A stretch of 20,757 nucleotides of DNA from contig PEXZ01000005.1 in the NCBI GenBank assembly GCA_002763345.1, positions 1 through 20,757 on the forward strand. The letters run 5' to 3'. Position 1 is the first letter of the stretch. Every line of letters begins with the position of its first letter. The DNA comes from Candidatus Micrarchaeota archaeon CG08_land_8_20_14_0_20_59_11. GTDB lineage: Archaea; Micrarchaeota; Micrarchaeia; Norongarragalinales; Norongarragalinaceae. Shown one piece after another: positions 14,896 through 20,757 of the stretch. The notes under the pieces are model-generated. The model worked only from the letters and a program-made list of their open reading frames with translations, had not been told where the DNA came from and did not search any database. A program made the translations under genes and the position numbers.

Positions 14896-15362
14896 CCGAC
14901 GTTAAGCAGCGCCCTGTCCTGCGATTTCGCCGATGCCGCAACGACCCTGCCTACGAAAAGCGTGTGGTCGCCGACGTCGTGCGATGCGGCGAGTTCGCAC
15001 TCCACGTTCGCGAAACACTCCCTCACAAGCGGCGCCTTTGTTTTTCCCGCAACCGCGGTTATGCTGAAGTCCCTGAACTTGTCGGTGTCCCTGCCGGACG
15101 TGGAGCCGATTTTCAGTATCGTGTCGGACATCTCGGGTGTCGGAAAAGCGACGACGAAGCACCTGCAGTCCGAGATGCAGGAATGCGAATAGCGCGTTTT
15201 TCCGACGGAAACGCCGACCAGCGGTGGCTCGAAGGAAAGGGGAGCAGCCCAGTCCACCACCATCACGTTGGGCCTGTTCTTTCGCGAATCAAATGACGTG
15301 ACGAGCGTGCTCTGCCTCGGATAGAAAAGCTTGTACGCTTCCGACGTCGGAACATCCGTCAT
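14862..15362 (-). CDS. Flavin reductase-like (FMN-binding split-barrel) protein
   Basis: This 166-residue protein fits the flavin reductase-like domain that binds FMN in a split beta-barrel, as in archaeal ferric/flavin reductases of the FlaRed type. Evidence is PRQSTLVTSFDSRKNRPNVM near the N-terminus, the following WAAPLSFEPPLVGVSVGKTR with the typical SxxPP pattern, then HSCISDCRCFVV and a C-terminal barrel ending in GRKFKTLALK. The electron donor and acceptor are unknown. I chose the ATG giving MTDVPTSEAY because an SD-like GGTGGTGAT sits just upstream. The ATGs at 15377 and 15392 in the same frame overlap the NMD3 gene's end and are alternatives. It forms an operon with NMD3. The end of the gene is duplicated downstream. 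Confidence 0.85.
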   Translation of the reverse strand: MTDVPTSEAYKLFYPRQSTLVTSFDSRKNRPNVMVVDWAAPLSFEPPLVGVSVGKTRYSHSCISDCRCFVVAFPTPEMSDTILKIGSTSGRDTDKFRDFSITAVAGKTKAPLVRECFANVECELAASHDVGDHTLFVGRVVAASAKSQDRALLNVGGRKFKTLALK

Positions 15363-15376
15363 CCTATCACCACCCA

Positions 15377-15988
15377 TTACACTCTGACGCAAATCGTCGT
15401 GCGCATCAGTCTTTTTCCCTGGTGCATGCCGATGAGCTTGTTGGACTGCGTGCGCTCCAGGTGCATCCAGTTAACCGCCTCGAGAGCTGCCCGCTTCCTT
15501 CCGACCTGGATGTCGATGCCTTCCTTTTTCTCCTCCACCTTCGCGATGAACGTGATTGCGCCGATTCTGTGAATCAGGCGCTCGACGACTTCGCGGACAC
15601 GCTCCGCGTTTTCGCCGCGCACCTGTATCACCGCCTCGTGGTAGCCGCCGGAGCGCAGGGAGCATTCCTGGCACTGCTTCAGTTCGAGCAGCACGTCGAT
15701 GAAGCGCTTGGGCTCCAGCTCGGCCTGCAGAATCGTCTTCTTCGCCCGCTTCACGATGATTACGTTCTTCGCGGTGTAGCCGCGCGGCTGGAACATGCCG
15801 TTCAGCGCGCCGAGCGCGTCGCACCTCGTCCAGACGCCGCGCACGAAGAAGCGCCCGCATTTCGGGCACTTCACGACGCTTTCGGGCAGCCTCTTGTGCG
15901 TCACGGGTTCGCACGACGGGCAGAAGGCGCTTGCAAACGAACCGTCGTCCTCCTTGCCGCAACGCGGGCAAATTTTTTTTGAAATCAT
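15377..15988 (-). CDS. NMD3 family protein (60S/50S-subunit associated), short form
   Basis: This 203-residue protein matches the archaeal NMD3 family. In eukaryotes NMD3 exports the 60S subunit; the archaeal role is thought to be in large-subunit maturation or recycling. Zinc-binding pairs are visible: C7/C10, C23/C26 and C41/C44, followed by the CQEC pair. The family stretch CQECSLRSGGYHEAVIQVRG is clear, as are ITFIAKVEEKKEGIDIQVG and the final TTICVRV strand. It ends after the core region and is shorter than many archaeal NMD3 proteins. I chose the ATG giving MISKKICPRCGKEDD; the open frame extends much further upstream, but that part is antisense to the SpoIIM gene. A TATA box lies 27 nt upstream, fitting a leaderless mRNA. 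Confidence 0.87.
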   Translation of the reverse strand: MISKKICPRCGKEDDGSFASAFCPSCEPVTHKRLPESVVKCPKCGRFFVRGVWTRCDALGALNGMFQPRGYTAKNVIIVKRAKKTILQAELEPKRFIDVLLELKQCQECSLRSGGYHEAVIQVRGENAERVREVVERLIHRIGAITFIAKVEEKKEGIDIQVGRKRAALEAVNWMHLERTQSNKLIGMHQGKRLMRTTICVRV

Positions 15989-15992
15989 AATG

Positions 15993-16020
15993 CGTATTAA
16001 TATGACGGCATTCTTAAAAT
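15993..16020. promoter_or_regulatory. Overlapping divergent promoters of NMD3 and SpoIIM genes
   Basis: ATTTTAAGAA on the minus strand (16011-16020) is about 27 nt from the NMD3 ATG. TATTAATATG on the plus strand (about 15994-16003) is about 34 nt from the SpoIIM TTG. The two TATA boxes are crossed, so each transcript would begin beyond the other's box, and the two promoters would compete. Confidence 0.45.
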
Positions 16021-16033
16021 AGGGATTGATGGG

Positions 16034-16870
16034 TTGGTACTCGAAGCCATCGTGGAGCCTGCGGACGCGTGCAGGAACCCGCACAAGATTGCTCTGCTTG
16101 CGGCGGTGTTCGTCTCCATAGGCGTGGCCGGCTCGCTCCTGCTCGCGAACGAGGCGAACGGGCTTCTGCTCATCATGCTCGTGGCGATTCCGTCCATCCC
16201 GCTGATATTGAAGCTGTTCGAATACGAGGAGTCCAACGTCGAGGCGCGCGCCCGCTTCGCAGGAAGCCGCACGCTCGCGAGGCACTTCTCCGTGCTCGTC
16301 GTGATGGTGGCGTATTTCCTGGGATTGTGCGCCGCGTTCACGTGCTGGTACGCCGTGCTTTCGCCCGAGCAGACGGAGACGATATTCTCGTCGCAGGTGA
16401 ACGAACTGAAGGCAATCCGCGCGAGCTTCCAGGGCTTCGCGGTCCAGGAGCAGATTAACGAGCTCGCCTTCGAGACGATATTCCTGCACAACCTGCAGGT
16501 GGGCGTGATAATCGTCGCGTTCTCGCTGCTGTACGGCGCGGGAGCGATATTCGTGCTGGTGTGGAACGCATCAGTGATAGGCGCGTTTCTGGGCGGCATC
16601 GCGAAGGCGAACATCCTGCACACCGCCGACGCCGCGATAACGGACGTGGGCATGGGCGTGCTCGGCATCCTGCCGCACGGCATCTTCGAACTGCTCGCCT
16701 ATTCGACCGCCGCGCTTGCCGGCGGAATCATCAGCCAAGCGACGATAAGAAAGGCGTACGGGAAGCCCGAGTTCGGGCAGATTCTGTACGACACGCTGAA
16801 ACTGTTCGCGTGGGCAGTCGTCTTTTTGGCAATCGGCGCGCTGATTGAAAGCACGGGCGCGAAGGCTTAG
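16034..16870 (+). CDS. SpoIIM/DUF95 family integral membrane protein
   Basis: This 278-residue multi-pass protein belongs to the SpoIIM (stage II sporulation protein M, DUF95) family, which is widespread in archaea that do not sporulate and has no settled function there. About five hydrophobic regions are visible: 20-63, 86-113, 155-180, 210-240 and 252-272. The family signature lies at LGILPHGIFELLAYSTAALA, with VWNASVIGAFLGGI before it. The called start is TTG, preceded by GATGGG; an in-frame GTG at 16052 is an alternative. It is divergent from NMD3. The next gene starts 43 nt downstream with its own TATA box. Confidence 0.88.
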   Translation: MVLEAIVEPADACRNPHKIALLAAVFVSIGVAGSLLLANEANGLLLIMLVAIPSIPLILKLFEYEESNVEARARFAGSRTLARHFSVLVVMVAYFLGLCAAFTCWYAVLSPEQTETIFSSQVNELKAIRASFQGFAVQEQINELAFETIFLHNLQVGVIIVAFSLLYGAGAIFVLVWNASVIGAFLGGIAKANILHTADAAITDVGMGVLGILPHGIFELLAYSTAALAGGIISQATIRKAYGKPEFGQILYDTLKLFAWAVVFLAIGALIESTGAKA

Positions 16871-16880
16871 GCGCACAAGG

Positions 16881-16890
16881 GGTTTTTTAA
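16881..16890 (+). promoter_or_regulatory. TATA box for the beta-helix surface protein
   Basis: GGTTTTTTAA is centred about 28 nt upstream of the ATG at 16914, consistent with a leaderless transcript separate from the SpoIIM gene. Confidence 0.5.
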
Positions 16891-16913
16891 GCACGTCGCA
16901 GTTCTCTTTTCGT

Positions 16914-19900
16914 ATGGGGAAATTCGGGCTGGCAGCCCTAGTGGTTATTGTATTGTGTGTCCACTTTGCGGCTGCTTACACGGAAAACCTCTATCTCAAG
17001 GAAAGTTCCGTTCTCAACAGGACCGTGAACCCGGCGGTCGGCCCGACGCTCGAAGCAAGCGTTGCTACAACGACCAACAACAATTATTCGCTCGGCTCTT
17101 GGACATCGCCCGAACTGTGGCACTCGTTCTCAACGACCTATACAAGTGCAGCGTTTATTGTTTATGCCAATACCTCCTATTCCCTGCCTTTCCAGACTCA
17201 CAAGGTGTGGGCGAACATCACGATTTATTACGCCAACGGAACTGCTCGCACGTCAGTTGATTGCTACATCAACGCCCCGACGATAACTTCTGCCAGTCCT
17301 GCTTTGCAGAAGACGTGCGCGTTCAGTTCCTTCACAGTAAATGCGGGCGAATACGTGGTGATGACGCCTTACGTGGAAAAGACGAGCGCCCCCGTCAACA
17401 ACGATGCGGCTACTGACAAACTGTTCTACCGCAGCCAGGCGTTCAATACGGAGTTCAACGGCACGTATACCGAATGCGGTTACAGCGGCACTGACGGCTG
17501 GACCGTCTCCTCCAACACGACCTGCACGAACCATACGATTAACGTCGGCGGCAGCCTGGCGTTCGGGGGCGCGGTGGGAGACCATCGGCTCGACCTGATA
17601 AACACGACGCTGAACTTCACGACGCCGCCGGTGCCCGCGAACGGTTCGTACTCGATATCGGTGGGCGCCAATAACTACCTGAACGTCACGGACATCGACG
17701 GCAAGGCGGAAACCACCGCCGACGCCAGCAACATCACCACCGGAAATTTCGCGAACCGCCTGAAATTCTACGTCAACGGCGGGGTTTTCACGATGTCGAA
17801 CAGCCACGTAAGCGGCGTGGGCTACGCGGAGGGCGCGGACTACACGACGAACGGGCTGGTCGTTGAGTCGCAGTACGCGAACATAACGAACTCGACGATA
17901 ACGCAGTCCGAATACGGGCTCTATCTCGTGTACGGGAACTACACGAACGTGACGCTGACGAACATAACCTCGGTTTCGTCCGCGGCGCTGTACGCCGAAA
18001 ACAGCACCAACGTCGGCGCGTCGTTCAACAAGCTCATCGGCGCGGGATACGGCGCCTACCTAACGAGGGCGACGAACAGCAACCTCACGAACAACAACAT
18101 GTCCTACGCGGCATACGGCGCGTACATGACCGGAAGTGCGAGCGGAAACCTCGTCGCGTTCAACAACTTTTCGAACGCTTCGGTGCACGGGCTGTTCGTC
18201 GACGCCATGAGCGGGGGCGGGGCGGTGGGAACGACGCCGAGCAACTTTTCGTACAACAACGCGTCCTACTGCGCACAGAACGGCATATACGTGAACGAGA
18301 GCGACGGTTACGCAAACGTGCAGGGCAACACCGTGCGCGGGAATGGCGGGAACGGCATCTACCTTCTGGAATCCGCGTCCAACAACGTCACGGGCAATAC
18401 CGTTGCCGAAAACGCGCAGACGACATGCGGCGAGGCAACCGGACGCGCGGGCATAAAACTGCAGGGAAGCGCGACGAACAACACGATTTACGGCAATACG
18501 GTATGGGACAACTACTACGGCATCGAACTGTACAACGGCGCGAACGGGAACAACGTTTCCTACAACAACGTCTCGTACAACGAGAACGCGGGGATATACT
18601 CGTGGCTGGGTGAGGCGGACAACTGCTACCAGCAGAACACCGTGTTCAACAACACGGGCAGCCTCGCGGGAATGACGCTTGTCTCCGAGAGCAACGCCAC
18701 GCTCGCGGGCAACAACGTTTCCTACAACGCCAAATACGGCGTCTATTTCGACGGGACCAACAACTCGATAATAAGCGCCACTGATTCGCGGAACAACGCC
18801 GAGGGCGCGCTCTACGTGGGGGGCGGTTCCTGGAACAACAGGTTCAGCGACCTGACGCTTGAAGGCGCATACGGCGCTTCCTACAACGACACCTATTCCA
18901 AGGACTATGGCAGTTCCACGTCGTTTGTCAATGTGACGTTCAACAAGAGCAGCATCGGATGGGGGGCGTGCGGGGGAGGGCAGAGCGACACGTGCAATCT
19001 CACGCTTGCGTGGCTGACGAACGCGAACGTGACGTTTTCCAACGGAACAGGATTGGGCGCGGCGACTATAGAGATAACCGACGCGTTTGGAAGCAGCGTC
19101 GGCACGGGGAAAATAACGACGAACTCAACGGGCTGGATGCCGCCCCTCAACATCACCGAGGCGCTGTTCGCGGGGAACGACGTGGCGGTGCCGACAACTA
19201 CGAATTACACGCCGCACTACTTCAACGCCTCAAAGGCGGGATACGATTACAACGGCACGAACGTAAGCATAGACTCCAACAACAAGGTCGTGACGATTAT
19301 CCTTTACTTCTGCGACCATCCCGCGAGCGGGGCCTGGAGCATCGCTACTGACCAGCCGACTGAATGCAGAGACCAGACGATAGCGCTTCTGAACGGCAAC
19401 GTTACGATGCTGAGCGGCTCGAATCTCACGCTCGCCAACGTCACCTTCAGATTCGTCAGCACGGTGAGTCCCAGCCCGCCGCACGAGTTCGACATAGGCA
19501 AGGGGGCGCTGCTCATAACCGACCTGGACGGCAATCCCGCGACAACGAACGACGAGACGAACGTCAGTTACGCGGGCGGCTCCGTCGTTTTCAGGGTTTA
19601 CGGAAGCGCGAGCGCAGTAGTTCGCAACAGCGAGTTCAGCAACGTCGGCTATTCCGCCTCGTTCCCGTACACGGAGGCGGGAATCTGGATAAACGCGAGT
19701 TGGGCGAACTTTACAGGAAACGTGGTGCACCACGGCTACGGCGGCGTCTACGTCGTCGGCGCGAACTACACGAACGTTTCGGAAAACAGCATAACCAACG
19801 GCGGCGGGGGGGACGGCATGCATCTCAACGCGGCGAACGTTTCCTACGTCGCGGATAACAACGTCAGCGGCTACGGGTACGGCGCTTACGTCTACAACTC

Positions 19901-20757
19901 CTCCTCCAACAACACCTTCGCAAACAACAACCTTTCCTACAACTCGCTGGACGGACTGCGCCTCGGCGTCTCGCACAGCAACGCGGTTTACGGAAATGCG
20001 ATGACGAACAACACCCAGAACGGCGCGTATATAGGTTACGCGGACAACAACACCCTAACGGACAACAACGCCTCTTACAACACGCAGAACGGTGCACATC
20101 TTCTCGCGTCAAACGACACGAACTGCTCCTACAACAACGTCTCCTACAACTCCCTGAACGGCATATACGACGGGACTGACGCAATCCTCATAGGGACGCA
20201 GGTTTCCAACAACACGCTCCTGCTGAACAACACCGTAATCGGGAACGGGCAAAGCGGGATACTGCTTTCGTCGGGAAACAACTACTACGTAAACAATTCC
20301 GCGGCGGTCTACAACCTCGTCTCGGGCAACGCGCAGAACGGCATATCGTTCGCGAACGTCACCCTCGCGAACGTTTCCTACAACACCGTGAACAACCACA
20401 CGGATTCCGCCTACTACGCCATTCATGCGGGCTACTGCGACAACCTCAGCGCGCTCGGCAACAACGCGTCCTACAACGCCCGCGCATTCCACGCGAATTA
20501 CAGCGGCAGCGGCATCCTGTCGGGAAGCGTTTTCCTCTATTCGACCGACTACGCGGTGATGCTGAACGCCTCCGACAACGCGACGGTAACGGACAACCGC
20601 ATCGGGAATTCGGCTTCGGCGTCCTACGGCGTATACGTCCTCTTGTCGGGCAACGCCACAGTAGCCGGAAACAACATAACTGCGGGGATAGACAGCTACG
20701 GCATCCTCCTGAGCGGCGCGACCTACGCGAACGCGTCCTACAACAACGCCTCCTACT
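16914..20757 (+). CDS. Giant N-glycosylation-rich parallel beta-helix surface protein (partial, 3' end beyond window)
   Basis: The frame is open from this ATG to the window edge: 1281 codons without a stop. Residues 1-21 are a signal peptide (MGKFGLAALVVIVLCVHFAA), so the protein is exported. Residues about 22-215 form a beta-rich N-terminal domain containing cysteines. From about residue 215 a right-handed parallel beta-helix of the NosD/PbH1 type begins, with coils of 22-24 residues marked by patterns such as GAYxxx...NNxSYN. Around residues 730-860 the helix is interrupted by a different beta domain (NAS/KAGYDYNGT region) and then resumes. I count more than 60 N-x-S/T sequons, many as NVSYN or NASYN. 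It is probably an S-layer-associated protein, adhesin or glycan-binding protein. Strongly biased Asn/Tyr/Ser/Gly content explains the long antisense frames opposite it. Confidence 0.92.
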   Translation, partial: MGKFGLAALVVIVLCVHFAAAYTENLYLKESSVLNRTVNPAVGPTLEASVATTTNNNYSLGSWTSPELWHSFSTTYTSAAFIVYANTSYSLPFQTHKVWANITIYYANGTARTSVDCYINAPTITSASPALQKTCAFSSFTVNAGEYVVMTPYVEKTSAPVNNDAATDKLFYRSQAFNTEFNGTYTECGYSGTDGWTVSSNTTCTNHTINVGGSLAFGGAVGDHRLDLINTTLNFTTPPVPANGSYSISVGANNYLNVTDIDGKAETTADASNITTGNFANRLKFYVNGGVFTMSNSHVSGVGYAEGADYTTNGLVVESQYANITNSTITQSEYGLYLVYGNYTNVTLTNITSVSSAALYAENSTNVGASFNKLIGAGYGAYLTRATNSNLTNNNMSYAAYGAYMTGSASGNLVAFNNFSNASVHGLFVDAMSGGGAVGTTPSNFSYNNASYCAQNGIYVNESDGYANVQGNTVRGNGGNGIYLLESASNNVTGNTVAENAQTTCGEATGRAGIKLQGSATNNTIYGNTVWDNYYGIELYNGANGNNVSYNNVSYNENAGIYSWLGEADNCYQQNTVFNNTGSLAGMTLVSESNATLAGNNVSYNAKYGVYFDGTNNSIISATDSRNNAEGALYVGGGSWNNRFSDLTLEGAYGASYNDTYSKDYGSSTSFVNVTFNKSSIGWGACGGGQSDTCNLTLAWLTNANVTFSNGTGLGAATIEITDAFGSSVGTGKITTNSTGWMPPLNITEALFAGNDVAVPTTTNYTPHYFNASKAGYDYNGTNVSIDSNNKVVTIILYFCDHPASGAWSIATDQPTECRDQTIALLNGNVTMLSGSNLTLANVTFRFVSTVSPSPPHEFDIGKGALLITDLDGNPATTNDETNVSYAGGSVVFRVYGSASAVVRNSEFSNVGYSASFPYTEAGIWINASWANFTGNVVHHGYGGVYVVGANYTNVSENSITNGGGGDGMHLNAANVSYVADNNVSGYGYGAYVYNSSSNNTFANNNLSYNSLDGLRLGVSHSNAVYGNAMTNNTQNGAYIGYADNNTLTDNNASYNTQNGAHLLASNDTNCSYNNVSYNSLNGIYDGTDAILIGTQVSNNTLLLNNTVIGNGQSGILLSSGNNYYVNNSAAVYNLVSGNAQNGISFANVTLANVSYNTVNNHTDSAYYAIHAGYCDNLSALGNNASYNARAFHANYSGSGILSGSVFLYSTDYAVMLNASDNATVTDNRIGNSASASYGVYVLLSGNATVAGNNITAGIDSYGILLSGATYANASYNNASY

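Noticed and set aside
15989..16489. N-terminal extension of about 167 residues on the NMD3 frame
   Set aside because: It lies entirely antisense to the SpoIIM gene, is Arg/His/Glu-rich and low in complexity like a GC-rich shadow, and the zinc-finger start with its TATA box marks the true N-terminus.
19230..20492. Minus-strand Val/Arg/Cys-rich frames
   Set aside because: They mirror the Asn-rich plus-strand beta-helix gene, whose frame is open through the whole region.
18080..20757. CRISPR-like recurring segments such as AACAACGTTTCCTACAAC
   Set aside because: The copies vary, follow the codon frame and encode NNVSYN in beta-helix coils; there are no uniform repeats and spacers.

Overview
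The window looks like chromosomal DNA from an archaeon, most likely a small-genome DPANN-type lineage; the phylum cannot be fixed from sequence alone. Signs of Archaea are an NMD3-family 60S-type ribosome export/recycling protein, an archaeal-type TrmI tRNA m1A methyltransferase, a tRNA-Thr with an intron at the canonical 37/38 site, a SpoIIM/DUF95 membrane protein, and AT-rich TATA boxes centred about 25-28 nt upstream of start codons, which implies mostly leaderless mRNAs. Most of the window is GC-rich. The restriction-modification gene and the lipoprotein gene are visibly more AT-rich, which suggests acquisition.

Layout. 7-3041 (minus): a type IIG restriction-modification enzyme (PD-(D/E)XK nuclease, N6-adenine methylase and target recognition in one chain), followed by a possible 54-residue two-helix membrane protein. 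3187-4215 (minus): a membrane-anchored ComEC-type metallo-beta-lactamase hydrolase. 4360-4851 (minus): a winged-helix regulator with a near-perfect operator-like palindrome in its own promoter, divergent from 4982-7069 (plus), a large lipoprotein. The lipoprotein gene is joined by ATGA overlaps through a 34-codon ORF to a MetRS-type tRNA-binding OB-fold protein (7167-7493). 7486-9678 (minus): an APC amino-acid transporter behind a beta-CASP RNA/DNA-processing nuclease. 9719-10282 (minus): TrmI, divergent from tRNA-Thr(UGU) at 10357-10445. 10481-14737 (minus): a 1418-residue secreted, C-terminally membrane-anchored protein of unknown family. 14862-15988 (minus): NMD3 and a flavin-reductase-like protein in an overlapping operon, divergent from SpoIIM (16034-16870, plus). 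16914 to the window end (plus): a giant N-glycosylation-rich beta-helix surface protein that stays open past the edge.

Themes. Three genes serve RNA and translation (TrmI, NMD3, the tRNA-binding OB fold), together with the tRNA itself. Five encode cell-surface or membrane proteins (ComEC-like, lipoprotein, APC, giant type I protein, beta-helix protein). The most striking points are a C-terminal PCNA-interacting (PIP-box-like) peptide on the restriction-modification enzyme, the N-glycosylation sequon held in register with the beta-helix coil in the surface protein, and an APC gene whose conserved N-terminus lies in frame directly behind the previous gene's stop codon with no standard start codon. 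No intergenic gap exceeds about 150 bases.
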